This document shows positions 8,037-17,700 of a DNA stretch of 41,573 bases, in pieces. Where the stretch lies: positions 1-41,573 of the forward strand of contig CAZOEL010000063.1 in NCBI GenBank assembly GCA_964578835.1, in the 5' to 3' direction. A program made the position numbers and the translations under genes. A model generated the notes under the pieces. It worked only from the letters and a program-made list of their open reading frames with translations. It was not told the origin of the DNA and ran no database searches. This DNA is from CAZOEL01 sp964578835. GTDB lineage: Bacteria > Desulfobacterota > Syntrophobacteria > Syntrophobacterales > Syntrophobacteraceae. Each line of letters opens with the position of its first letter. Position 1 is the stretch's first letter.

Positions 8037-10346
8037 ATGTCAGGAAAACTCAAATATCTATGCGTACTGGCGCTAATCGTTACATTGTCGGGCGTTGGCG
8101 CATCTTTGCATGCGCAAGTTCCTGCGAAATTCGGCGTTGCCGGGCCAGTCACTGGTCCCCACGGCTTTCCGGCCTGGTACCAGGACCAAGGCGGTCTCAA
8201 ACTGGAATTGTGCGTGGATCAAGCAGACCCCAAATGCGCCGCGTTCCCCCCCGACCCGCTCAATTTCCCTGAATCGGGCTTCGGCGACGAGGGCTTCTGG
8301 TGGAGCGCCGATGCAATCGCCACAGGACCGGCTGGAGACGCCCTGCTCGTTCTCGGAATGGAGGCAGCTTATGGCGGCGTAGGCGTCGCCCAGAATGGTA
8401 AGCAGATAGTCTTTGGAAGAATCCGCATCAGAGTGGATGTCCCATCCGCTGGAACATACACCGTTCAACACCCATATGGGGAAAAGACATTTGTCGTTAC
8501 GGAATTTGATTTCGCCGATAAAGGCGGAAAACGTGCGATCAACTACACCGAAGACATTGGCGCCTTGGATCCTTTGCTGGGCAGGGCAGTCGATCCGACG
8601 CTGCCTGAAAGCCCAACCAATTTGGAGGATACGGGCCTCATACAGCGCAATTTCGAAGGCGCCTTGGCAAGCCCCCTCATGGAGAAGCTCCTTGTCTGGA
8701 GCACCTTCAACGCCGACCCAGCTTTGAACGATCCGTTACTTCAAGACGCTCTAACAGGCGCGCAGTATGTTGGCGACGGCGCTACTCCCCATGCGGTTAC
8801 GGGCAGCCCGCTGGGCCAGGATAGAAACTATTTTAGAGTTACTGGACCCGGAGGAGTTATTGTTTATGAAACCAACCTTTTCACCGTAATCGGCAAGGTC
8901 GATACCGGCAAGCCGATTGTGGCGCACGATTATCCCCCCGTTCCAGCTCAAGTTCTACAGAATGTCGGCCCTCTGCATACCGCCGTCCTTCCGCCGGGCC
9001 AGACAGTCAACACTTCCGGATATCCCGTCGGTTTTCCTATCTTCTATGAAGACTTTGGAACGCCGGACCCAATCGATGTCAGTGATCCGCCGCCTGTGGG
9101 CCTTCGCCTGACGATCTGCCCGTCTTCGGATCCCATGTGCATTTCAGCCGTGCCCAATCCCCTGGACCCGAACGCACTCAAGCTGGGTGTTGGGGAAGAA
9201 GCCTTCTTCTGGGCTGCAGACGCGAGGATTCAGCAGGATGAAGTCGATGCAAGACTTATTTTAGCTTTAGAAGCAGCATTTGCAGGAGACGGAGCTGTCC
9301 AGGACGGCAATCAGAATGTTTTCACCCGGGTGCGCATCAGAGCCGATGTTCCAGCCCCTGGAACGTACATCGTAACCCACCCCTACGGAACTAAAACTTT
9401 TGAAAACGTAACAGTTGCGGACGGCATCAATTATACGGAGGATATCGCCGGCTTCAATCCGTTCCAGTTCGACCCCGAATTCCAGGCGCTCGAGCCTACT
9501 TCGATGTTTGACAGGGCGCTCTACGGCAACCTCGGTCCATCTCTCCTGACATGGCCGAGCTACAATGATCCCGTTTTGAATCCTGGTCTTCTAGTCGATG
9601 GCATTCAGTACATCGGAGACCCCGGCGTTCCGCACGAAGTCGTTGGCTCTCCCATGGACCCGCCCACCAACTTCTTCAGGATTCAAGGACCGGAGGGCAG
9701 TGGGATAGATTTTGAGACAAACCTATTCTCAGTGCAAGGAAAAGTATACAGTCCGGATACTTACCTGGTGGTAGCCCCTCCCAATGCCCCAATCGCCAAT
9801 AACGATCAATATTCGCTGGATATGAACTCGACAGGCGCCATTCCCATTCTTGCCAATGACACCACTTTCGATGGCATTCCCCTTACTGCGGTAGATTCCA
9901 TCATTATAGGCAGCGAAGGTCCTCTCAACGGACAAGCGGTCGTGACAGGCAACACCGTAACCTATACTCCCAGACAGAACTACTTCGGAACCGACACCTT
10001 CTCCTACAGCATTACGGTCGGAGGAATAACTTCCTTGCCGGCTACGGTCTCGGTAACCGTAAACGCAGCAACCCAGCAACTTGTTGCGAAGACGGCCAAA
10101 GTCAAGGTCAAGGGCAGACGAGTAGGCGCTCGCGGACCCAAATGGAACATCAAGGGAAGCAACGCCGTTCCCGGAGCCCAAATCACTATCCAGGCGGGCG
10201 ACGTCGTGATCGCTACAGTACAGGCGAATCGCCGAGGTCGTTGGCATTTTGTCGGCAGGGCAATCCCGGGCCTGACAAATCCGACATCGATCACCGTATT
10301 ATCTCCTGGAGCTCCAACACTCACCATACCATTGACTGTTCGCTAG
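8037..10346 (+). CDS. Secreted protein with two copies of an unrecognised domain plus Ig/cadherin-like modules
   Basis: A 769-residue exported protein of unknown function. Residues 1-24 form a signal peptide (KLKYLCVLALIVTLSGVGAS, then LHAQ). Two homologous units follow, about 36-288 and 326-578. Both carry a fatty/aromatic opening (FPAWYQD / FPIFYED), a cysteine pair around a DP motif (CVDQADPKC / CPSSDPMC), EGFWWSADA / EAFFWAADA, VRIRADVPAPGTY, HPYG.KTF, NYTEDI and ETNLF. Residues about 584-677 resemble the cadherin/VCBS-type repeat (ILAND...TYTP..NYFGTDTFSY). The last ~90 residues are basic and Ig-like. AAAGGAGG (8021-8028) fixes ATG 8037 over the upstream GTG. It stands alone between two long spacers. 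No sortase or autotransporter signal is seen, so its final location outside the inner membrane is open. Confidence 0.85.
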   Translation: MSGKLKYLCVLALIVTLSGVGASLHAQVPAKFGVAGPVTGPHGFPAWYQDQGGLKLELCVDQADPKCAAFPPDPLNFPESGFGDEGFWWSADAIATGPAGDALLVLGMEAAYGGVGVAQNGKQIVFGRIRIRVDVPSAGTYTVQHPYGEKTFVVTEFDFADKGGKRAINYTEDIGALDPLLGRAVDPTLPESPTNLEDTGLIQRNFEGALASPLMEKLLVWSTFNADPALNDPLLQDALTGAQYVGDGATPHAVTGSPLGQDRNYFRVTGPGGVIVYETNLFTVIGKVDTGKPIVAHDYPPVPAQVLQNVGPLHTAVLPPGQTVNTSGYPVGFPIFYEDFGTPDPIDVSDPPPVGLRLTICPSSDPMCISAVPNPLDPNALKLGVGEEAFFWAADARIQQDEVDARLILALEAAFAGDGAVQDGNQNVFTRVRIRADVPAPGTYIVTHPYGTKTFENVTVADGINYTEDIAGFNPFQFDPEFQALEPTSMFDRALYGNLGPSLLTWPSYNDPVLNPGLLVDGIQYIGDPGVPHEVVGSPMDPPTNFFRIQGPEGSGIDFETNLFSVQGKVYSPDTYLVVAPPNAPIANNDQYSLDMNSTGAIPILANDTTFDGIPLTAVDSIIIGSEGPLNGQAVVTGNTVTYTPRQNYFGTDTFSYSITVGGITSLPATVSVTVNAATQQLVAKTAKVKVKGRRVGARGPKWNIKGSNAVPGAQITIQAGDVVIATVQANRRGRWHFVGRAIPGLTNPTSITVLSPGAPTLTIPLTVR

Positions 10347-10359
10347 ACTTCGACAGACT

Positions 10360-10390
10360 TGGCGCTCTGCGGTTGATCCGGAGAGCGCCA
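10360..10390 (+). terminator. Possible terminator hairpin after the secreted-protein gene
   Basis: TGGCGCTCT (10360-10368) pairs perfectly with AGAGCGCCA (10382-10390). It lies between two converging genes. There is no T-tract on either side, so a rho-independent role is uncertain. Confidence 0.4.
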
Positions 10391-10458
10391 GGTTGGCGTC
10401 TGGAAGCCGCTTTTACAAAGAAAGCCCCGCTCTGGCAGGATTATCCTTGTGAGTGGCG

Positions 10459-11517
10459 TTATGAGTCTTTTGGATTCGGAGACATCTCGCCTGGCGCGAC
10501 ATAATCAGGATCGAGCTTCACCAGCATCTTCCCCAGGTTCTCACCGGTAAAAAGGCCAAGGAAGGCTTTGGGAGCGTTTTCAATTCCCTCCAAGATGGTT
10601 TCTTTCCATTTGATCTTCCCTTCCTTGATCCAGTTGCTCATATCGGAATAGAACTGCCCTTGCCTGTCCTTATGGTCAAAAACAAGAAAGCCCTTGAGGG
10701 TAAGCCGTTTGACAATGGCCAGAAAGAGGTTGCCGGGACCAGCCTCCCTGCTTGTGGCGTTGTACTGAGAAATCATGCCGCACAAGACGATGCGCCCGAA
10801 CGGATTCATGTGATTGAGCGCCGCTTCGAGATGCTTTCCACCGACATTGTCGTAGTAGATGTCTATCCCATCGGGACAAAGCTCTCTGAGTTTTGAGCGA
10901 AAATTTCCGGTTTTCTTGTAGTTAAGCGCATCGTCGATGCCTGCTTCATCTAGAAGCCAGGAGATCTTCTCGTCAGATCCGGCGCTCCCGATAACTCGAC
11001 AACCCTTGATCTTTGCGATTTGACAAACCAGAGACCCCACAGTTCCTGACGCCGCAGAAACAAAAACAGTTTCCCCGGTTCTTGGCTGTCCAATATCGAG
11101 AAAGCCAACGTAGGAGGTCAGCCCCGGCATGCCGAGAACGCCAAGATAGGCCTGAAGGGGCGCGATGGCAGGATCGATCTTCGTGAGCCCCGACCCATCG
11201 GAGAGATAGAATTCCCGCCATCCCTTATCGCCCAGCACGTAATCGCCGACCTTGAATGCAGGATTTTTGGAAGCTGCGACCTCTCCCACGCACCCGCCTT
11301 CCAAAGGCTTTGAAAGCTCAAAAGGTGGAATGTAGCTGGCCTGATCGTTCATGCGGCCCCGCATGTATGGATCTACCGACATGTAGATGTTTCGAACCAT
11401 CACTTCACCCTCGGCAGGCTCTCCGATCGGCGTCTCGGCAAGTTCGAAATGACTCTCGTCAGGCATTCCTTTAGGTCGCTTCTTCAAACGAATCTCTCGG
11501 CTCATCAAATCAGCCAT
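10459..11517 (-). CDS. NADP-dependent oxidoreductase, CurA/YncB (zinc-free MDR) family
   Basis: A cytoplasmic medium-chain reductase likely to reduce the double bond of alpha,beta-unsaturated aldehydes or ketones with NADPH. It has the family opening (SREIRLKKRP, then NIYMSVDPYMRGRM), the nucleotide-binding AASGTVGSLVCQIAK, and YYDNVGGKHLEAAL and GRIVLCGMIS. It lacks the cysteine-rich lobe and catalytic-zinc ligands of alcohol dehydrogenases, as expected for this branch. Length 352 is normal. ATG at 11517 has CTGGAGGAA about 7 nt upstream; an upstream ATG at 11544 lacks one. The natural substrate cannot be told from sequence. Confidence 0.92.
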   Translation of the reverse strand: MADLMSREIRLKKRPKGMPDESHFELAETPIGEPAEGEVMVRNIYMSVDPYMRGRMNDQASYIPPFELSKPLEGGCVGEVAASKNPAFKVGDYVLGDKGWREFYLSDGSGLTKIDPAIAPLQAYLGVLGMPGLTSYVGFLDIGQPRTGETVFVSAASGTVGSLVCQIAKIKGCRVIGSAGSDEKISWLLDEAGIDDALNYKKTGNFRSKLRELCPDGIDIYYDNVGGKHLEAALNHMNPFGRIVLCGMISQYNATSREAGPGNLFLAIVKRLTLKGFLVFDHKDRQGQFYSDMSNWIKEGKIKWKETILEGIENAPKAFLGLFTGENLGKMLVKLDPDYVAPGEMSPNPKDS

Positions 11518-11568
11518 AGCTCTTCCTCCAGATTGAAATATCAAGGCGACTATAGCCCCGAAGCAGCT

Positions 11569-12048
11569 CTAAACCCCTGAAAGCTCCCTCAAATACCGGA
11601 ACAGAGCGCGCGAAGAGCGTGGGGGCTTGCCGGCGTCCCTTTCTTTGCGCGCATTGAGAACCAGTTGCCGCATCTGTCGCCGGTCTGCATTCGGGAATAA
11701 CGTCAGGATTTCGTTGAGTCGCTCATCATCCTCGTCTATCAGCCGGTCTCTCCACTTCTCGAGATCGTGGAATCGCTGAGCATCGGATCGCCTGCCACGG
11801 CTTATGGCATCGAGGGCTTTCTGGATCGGCTCGACATCCACATCGCGCATCAGCACCCCGATGAATTGCATCTGCCTGCGCAGCGCCTCTCCCTTTCTCA
11901 GCGTCTTGGCAAAGAGCACAGCCTCGCGAAGATCCTCTGGCATTTCTATCTTACCTATCTGAGCAGGCGTAAGCTCCACCAGCTTCTTACCCATGTCCTG
12001 CAAGGCTGTCATCTCTCGTTTGACCTGTGATTTGCTCTTCTGCTCCAT
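11569..12048 (-). CDS. darP: DarP (YjgA) family 50S ribosomal subunit assembly factor
   Basis: A small helical protein of the DUF615 family, known in Escherichia coli to bind late 50S assembly intermediates. Hallmarks are SKSQVKREMTALQDMGKKLVEL at the start, RRQMQFIGVLMRDVDVEPI, FHDLEKWRDRLI, LFPNADRRQMRQLVLNARKE and the C-terminal RALFRYLREL. ATG at 12048 has TTGGAG 6 nt upstream and begins just before the conserved region. GTG 12075 and ATG 12063 are alternatives adding 9 or 5 residues. It lies 41 nt downstream of the flavoprotein gene on the same strand, so the two may be co-transcribed. Confidence 0.93.
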   Translation of the reverse strand: MEQKSKSQVKREMTALQDMGKKLVELTPAQIGKIEMPEDLREAVLFAKTLRKGEALRRQMQFIGVLMRDVDVEPIQKALDAISRGRRSDAQRFHDLEKWRDRLIDEDDERLNEILTLFPNADRRQMRQLVLNARKERDAGKPPRSSRALFRYLRELSGV

Positions 12049-12089
12049 CAAAAACTCCAACATTCCCCCCTTCACCTATTCACCGTTTT

Positions 12090-13256
12090 TTAAACAAATT
12101 GCCCTGCCGCATATCCGGAGGCCCAGGCCCAATGGAGATTGTATCCTCCCAGCTGCCCGGTCACATCGACCACTTCGCCGATGAAGTACAGCCCCGGGAC
12201 TTTTTTAGACTCCATCGTTTTGGATGAAAGCTCATCGGTATCGACTCCTCCAGAAGTCACCTCGGCTTTGTTGAATCCTTCCTTTCCGCAAGGCTGGACC
12301 TGCCAGTTGTGAAGAGCGGATGCAATAGAGTCGAGATCTTTCGCTGAATAGGAATTGAGGGGTTTGGGATGGGAGTAAAGGCTGCACCAATACTTCACGA
12401 GACGCCCCGGCAGGTATCTATCAAGCAGGTTGGAGAGGAGCATCTTACTTCGATGATTCTCCCCGAAAATGCGGGCGATATCGATTTCGGGAAGAAGATC
12501 TATGGAGATGCTGCTGCTTTCATCCCAATAGGAGGAAATCTGCAGTATGGCCGGTCCGCTCAGTCCTTTGTGCGTGAAGAGCAGCTTATCCCGAAACTTT
12601 ACTCCCCCAAAGCTCACGATGGAGTCGAGGGAAATTCCGCTCAACGATCCGAAGGCCTTTGTTTCCTCGGGACCGAATCTCAAGGGCGTAAGCGCCGGCT
12701 TGAGCGCCGTAACTTTCATCTGAAACTGCTTTGCTATGGCGTATCCGAAGTTGCTCGCGCCCAGACCAGGCGCGGCAAGCCCTCCGGTGGCAATAACGAG
12801 GGAATCCGATTGAATCGGGCCGTTGCCGGTTGCAATGGAAAATCGCCGATCTTTGCGCACTTCATGAATTTTTGAGCTGAGCGCGAATTGCGCCGATGCG
12901 CCATCGCATTCTTTCTTGAGCATATGAACAAGATCCCCGGAGCTCCTACGGCAGAAGAGCCGCCCAGCTTCCTCTTCGCAAAACTCGACTCCTTGCTTCT
13001 CCATCATGGAGATGAAATCGCCGGCGGTGAAGCGCGACAGAGCGGAAGTCGCAAAATGGGGATTGCGGGAGATGTAATTTCGCGAAGAGACGTCTCTGTT
13101 GGTAAAGTTGCATCGTCCTCCGCCGGAGATGCGCACCTTGTTGCATATCTTGTCGGCGTGCTCGAGAACGAGAACCGACCGGCCCCGCGTCCCGGCTTCC
13201 AAGGCGCACATAAGCCCAGAGGCGCCCGCCCCGATTATCACGACGTCTTTCTTCAT
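12090..13256 (-). CDS. NAD(P)/FAD-dependent oxidoreductase, HI0933 (YhiN/BaiN-like) family
   Basis: A flavoprotein with an N-terminal FAD-binding Rossmann fold (VVIIGAGASGLMCALEAG, then EHADKICNKVRISGGGRCN), and TGGLAAPGLG, GLSGPAILQIS and VTSGGVDTDELSSKTMESK in the order typical of this family. The C-terminal GLYFIGEVVDVTGQLGGYN and WAWASGYAAG close the FAD site. Length 388 is usual. Some relatives reduce bile acids or other enoates, but most have no known substrate, so none is given. It lies 13 nt downstream of the universal stress protein gene and could be in one transcript with it and darP. Confidence 0.92.
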   Translation of the reverse strand: MKKDVVIIGAGASGLMCALEAGTRGRSVLVLEHADKICNKVRISGGGRCNFTNRDVSSRNYISRNPHFATSALSRFTAGDFISMMEKQGVEFCEEEAGRLFCRRSSGDLVHMLKKECDGASAQFALSSKIHEVRKDRRFSIATGNGPIQSDSLVIATGGLAAPGLGASNFGYAIAKQFQMKVTALKPALTPLRFGPEETKAFGSLSGISLDSIVSFGGVKFRDKLLFTHKGLSGPAILQISSYWDESSSISIDLLPEIDIARIFGENHRSKMLLSNLLDRYLPGRLVKYWCSLYSHPKPLNSYSAKDLDSIASALHNWQVQPCGKEGFNKAEVTSGGVDTDELSSKTMESKKVPGLYFIGEVVDVTGQLGGYNLHWAWASGYAAGQFV

Positions 13257-13269
13257 TCCTTATCCGATC

Positions 13270-14235
13270 TCAAGGAATCATCCATACCGCCATCTCTTGA
13301 GACAATTGGAGTATCTTGTTGTCGACGCCGGCCGCAAGAAATTCTTCAACCCTCGAGAGGTTTTGTCTCCCAACCACAATGGCCCCGCAACCTTCCTCCT
13401 GAGCTTCGCCATAGATGGCCGCGGCGCGGCTGTAGACTCCGGGGACAATCTTTGTCTTTATCTTGCTTATGTCGCCTCCCTGTCGCTCCAGCCCGGCAAT
13501 GTAGCCTTCGAAGAGGGAAGTCATCACTTTTTCAGCTTCTCTGAGCCCTTTTTTGGATTTTTCAAACCAATTTGGGTCCGCATCCCCTCCGGGACAATCG
13601 TCATCCGAAAGATCGATCCCTTCAGTGACATGCAGCAGAAGAAGCTCCGGGTGTGCGGAGCCGAAGATTCTTCCGACATATTCGAAGGCGCGTTTGGCGC
13701 CCGCCGAATCATCCATGGCTATCAGGATCTTTTCAGGGCCCGACCTGCTCCCTACAACCCAAACGGGAACCTGCCTGAGAAGGGCTACAAGCTTGTTGGT
13801 TATGCTCCCGAGTATAAGATCCCGGATATCGCTCATTCCTCTACGACCCACCACAATAGCGTCGTAGCCTTTCATGGCTTCCGCAGCAATATCAAGGACC
13901 ACCTCCGAATCAAGCTCCTTTATAATCACCGACACCGCTTCCGATGAATAGTCCAAATCCAGCAGCAGATCCCGGGCGCGATCCATGAAGTCCTGAATCA
14001 TCCTCCTTTGCAGCACCTGCCAGGCATATTGGCTAATATCTCGAGACCGCAGGCTGGAGACGAGCTCAAAATCTTCGCGACGCGGATTCAGGACATAAAA
14101 GAGGGCGATCCGGGTCCCCTGGACCGGAAGAATCCGTCCCACGTAGCGAACGGCCTCCAGAGAGTGCTCAGAGCCGTCCACGGCGACCAGAATGTTCCTG
14201 CGGCTGCGCCGAGCGGCCAATCCATTGTCTTCCAT
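13270..14235 (-). CDS. Tandem-domain universal stress protein
   Basis: Two UspA folds in one 321-residue chain, expected to act in the cytoplasm during stress or dormancy. Domain 1 (about 12-165) starts ILVAVDGSEHS and keeps the ATP-binding loop G-2x-G-9x-G-S as GRRGMSDIRDLILGS. Domain 2 (about 170-318) starts KILIAMDDSAGAKRA, but its loop is degenerate (GRQNLSRVEEFLAAGV: the second Gly is Asn and Ser is Val), so it may not bind ATP. ATG at 14235 has AGGAG 8 nt upstream; the open frame continues to 14376 without a better start. It heads the flavoprotein-darP run. Confidence 0.9.
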   Translation of the reverse strand: MEDNGLAARRSRRNILVAVDGSEHSLEAVRYVGRILPVQGTRIALFYVLNPRREDFELVSSLRSRDISQYAWQVLQRRMIQDFMDRARDLLLDLDYSSEAVSVIIKELDSEVVLDIAAEAMKGYDAIVVGRRGMSDIRDLILGSITNKLVALLRQVPVWVVGSRSGPEKILIAMDDSAGAKRAFEYVGRIFGSAHPELLLLHVTEGIDLSDDDCPGGDADPNWFEKSKKGLREAEKVMTSLFEGYIAGLERQGGDISKIKTKIVPGVYSRAAAIYGEAQEEGCGAIVVGRQNLSRVEEFLAAGVDNKILQLSQEMAVWMIP

Positions 14236-14531
14236 AAGAAAGCTCCTGCGCCAGATGCGCTCTGAGGCTCCATTCCAAATCGACTTCTTCTTGAATGATA
14301 GATTCCTTCCGTCGCTTTCACAAGTCTTTTCCGGTCGATACGCGGCTGAAGGATCGGCGGAGTGGATTATTTGCAAATAAAATGAGCTGTTTTATTTATG
14401 GACTAATTTGTGAAACCACATTATTAATTTATTCCAGCTTTTACGTTTGAAACGATTGCTTCGGGAAATTAGCTCGCGTTCTTCGCGTCGAGTCGGCTCC
14501 GCCAGATCAAACACAAAAAAGGAGCTATCTG

Positions 14532-14774
14532 ATGGAAAAATTTAGAAAACTTCTCAGACAACCAGAATGCCAATTATTGACGCTGCTCTTGGGCTTCATT
14601 TGGCTCAGCTGGCCGTTCATAAGCGTCTTCGAGCAAAGACGTCCCCAGATCATGGTGATCCATCTTTTCCTCATCTGGACCATACTCATCGTTCTTCTCT
14701 TTCTCATAAGCCGCTCCATCATGAGCGGCAGAACAGACAGCAGCGAGGAAAGGAGAAGGGACGCCGATGATTGA
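14532..14774 (+). CDS. Small two-helix membrane protein overlapping the symporter-kinase gene (CbrX-like)
   Basis: An 80-residue protein with two hydrophobic helices (about 15-35 and 40-62) and a charged, arginine-rich tail that ends in the cytoplasm or periplasm. AAAGGAG lies 7 nt before the ATG. Its stop codon overlaps the next gene's start by 8 nt (ATG 14767, TGA 14772-14774), so the two are very likely translationally coupled. In Pseudomonas a small open frame, cbrX, overlaps cbrA in the same way; this is similarity of layout and topology, and I cannot show homology. It may assist insertion or tune the amount of the kinase. Confidence 0.75.
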   Translation: MEKFRKLLRQPECQLLTLLLGFIWLSWPFISVFEQRRPQIMVIHLFLIWTILIVLLFLISRSIMSGRTDSSEERRRDADD

Positions 14775-17700
14775 TCCGAGGATTGTGTTCGCAGCTTTGT
14801 GTCTCTATGTGGGTCTGCTTTTCGCGATTGCCCTCTGGGTGGAGCGAAACACGCATAAAGGCAGGAGTCCCGCCAACAATCCCATCGTGTACTCTCTGTC
14901 TCTGGCGGTTTACTGCACAGCCTGGACCTATTACGGCAGCGTGGGAAAGGCCGCCACTTCAGGCATGCTCTTTCTTCCGATCTATCTCGGTCCCACACTC
15001 TGCATTCTGGCTTGGTGGATATTGCTGCGCAAAATGGTTCGTCTGAAGAACACCCACAGGATCACCAGCATCGCGGACTTCATCTCGGCCCGCTACAATA
15101 AATCGCAGCTTCTTGCGGCAATCGCCACGATCATTGCAATTGTCGGCATCTTGCCCTATGTCGCGCTCCAGCTCAAGGCCATCATTTCCGCCTTTCTCAT
15201 CATCACAACGCCTCCCGCGGGAGATCTTGCCGCAACGAGCGGCAGCGGATCGGAGATAAGCCGCTATGTGGGACCCGTATCCGTCACACTCATGATAATC
15301 ACCACAATCATCCTCGGTCTGAGACGGCTCGATCCGACCGAGCGCCATGAAGGAATGATCATGGCGCTGGCCGTCGAGTGCCTGGTCAAGTTGGTGGCCT
15401 TCCTTTTGGCGGGTTTTTTTGTCACCTATTTCATTTTTGACGGCTTTGGAGATATCCTCGAGCGGATTGCCGAAACCGAGCATCAAGCACTGGTAAGCTC
15501 CTGGGGGATGGGCTCCCCGCCCTATCTTTCCTGGACGACCTATCTCATCCTGTCCATGTCCGCCATTCTGTTTCTCCCAAGGCAGTTTCATGTAGCTGTC
15601 GTGGAGAATTTCGAGGAGAAGCACATCCTGACCGCGATGTGGCTTTTCCCCTTATACATGCTTCTGATCAACATCTTCGTTCTCCCCATTGCCCTTGGAG
15701 GTTTGTTGAAGGGATACCCCGCGGAGGCCGCAGACAACTTCGTGCTCCTCCTTCCACTACATTCGGGCAAAGCCTGGCTTTCCCTTCTGGTTTTCATCGG
15801 AGGCGTTTCCGCTTCAGCAGGCATGATCATGGTAAGCTCCGTTACGGTCGCCACCATGATCACCAATCACCTGCTGCTCCCTCTCATAGCGTCGATAAGA
15901 CAGCTGGAAATCCTGAAGGGGCATCTGCTGAAGTGCCGCTGGGCGGCCCTAGCCGGTTTCATTGCGACGGGTTATTGGTTTGAAGAGCTGACCATGAAAC
16001 CTTACATGCTGGCCAATATCGGACTCATCTCTTTTGCCGCCGTGCTTCAATTCGCTCCCGCCATTTTGGGAGGCGTCTTCTGGCGCAAGGGGAATGAAGC
16101 TGGCGCAATATTGGGGTTGAGCTCGGGGTTTCTCATCTGGTGCTATACCCAGCTCCTTCCTTCTTTTGTTAGGAATGGCTGGCTTTCCGAGAGCTTGCTC
16201 GAAAATGGACCGCTTGGAATAACCATCTTCAAGCCTGAAGCTCTCTTCGGAATCTCTGGGTTGGATTCCATAAGCCATACCGTGGTCTGGACGATGCTTT
16301 TCAATGTGGGATTCTATGTGATCGGCTCACTCTACTTCGAGCAAGATCCCGAAGAGCAGAGCATTGCCGAGCAATTCGTAGGGGTTTCGGGAAACGGGGC
16401 GAGCCTACTGCCGCTCCGAGGCGGGGATGCCTACATCAATCTCGCGGCGAAGAGCAAGGAGCTCATGCAGGTGTTCCGCCAGTACTTCCCCCCTGAAAAA
16501 GCCGCAATGCTGCTTGATAAGTGCATCGAGGAGACGGGAATCAAAGGCGAGAGCCGGATATCCATCATTCAACTGGTCGAGCTTCACAGCCAGGCTGAAA
16601 AATGTCTGGCTGGATCGATCGGCGCGGCTGCAGCCTACAAAGCCCTCCATGAGGGAGTCGTGCTCAATCCGCGGGAAGCTCAGGAGCTCTCGGAAGTCTA
16701 CGCTGCAATGCTCGCTAACCTCAAGGTGACGCCGGCCGACCTTAAAACTAAAATCGATTATTACCAGGAAAGAGAAACCTTCCTGATGCATCATGTTGAC
16801 GAGCTCGAACGGGAAATATCTGAGCGCATGAAGATTCAGCAGGCGCTGCAGGAAAGCGAGAACAGGTTTCGCGGGCTGGTCGAAACGATGAATGAAGGGC
16901 TCGAAATAGAAGACGAGAACGGCTTTGTTACCTACGTCAACGACCGGCTGTGCGATCTGTGGGGGTGCGAGCGGGAGGAAATCGTCAATCATCCGGCCGC
17001 TCAGTTCCTCAGCAAGATCGAGCATAAGGCCCCGGAAGCCTGCGAAAACAATGCAGACATACGGAAGATTGCGTCCTATGAAGCTACATGGACTACAAAC
17101 GACGGGAGGAAGATTCCGACGGTTGTCTCTTCCGTGCCGATTTTCGATTCCTGGGGAGCGTACAGAGGAAAGTTCTCCGTCATCACGGATATTTCGGATT
17201 TGAAAGCTCACGAGCGGGAGAAGGCGAATTTGATCTCCATGTTCGCTCACGACATGCGCTCGTCTCTAACGGGCATCCATGGCCTTGGGCTCCGTCTGCT
17301 GACAAAATATTCCTCCCTCGATGATCAAAGAAGAGAGGAATATCTAAGAATCATCAACAGAGAGGCTGCAAAGCTCGAATCCCTGGTGGATGATTTTCTC
17401 GAGTTTTCACGTCTCGAAACTGGGAGGTTGAAATTAAGCTTCGGCGCCATCTCGCTTGACAAGGAATTATTAGAGCTGTTTGAATTCTATCAGCCCAGGG
17501 CGTCCCAGAAAGGAATCAATCTGGAGATCTGCATCGAGAAAGCGTTGCCTGTCATCCAGGCTGACGCGGGCCGATTGAGAAGAGTTTTCACGAATCTTCT
17601 GGACAACGCCATCAAGTTTTCCCATGAAACGGGGACCGTCTCCATACTGGCGGAAGAAGCTGAAAAGGACGTCATCATCAAGATCAGCGATGAAGGCATT

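Noticed and set aside
15639..15983. Plus-strand frame inside the symporter-kinase gene
   Set aside because: Out-of-frame shadow of a gene with clear transporter motifs.
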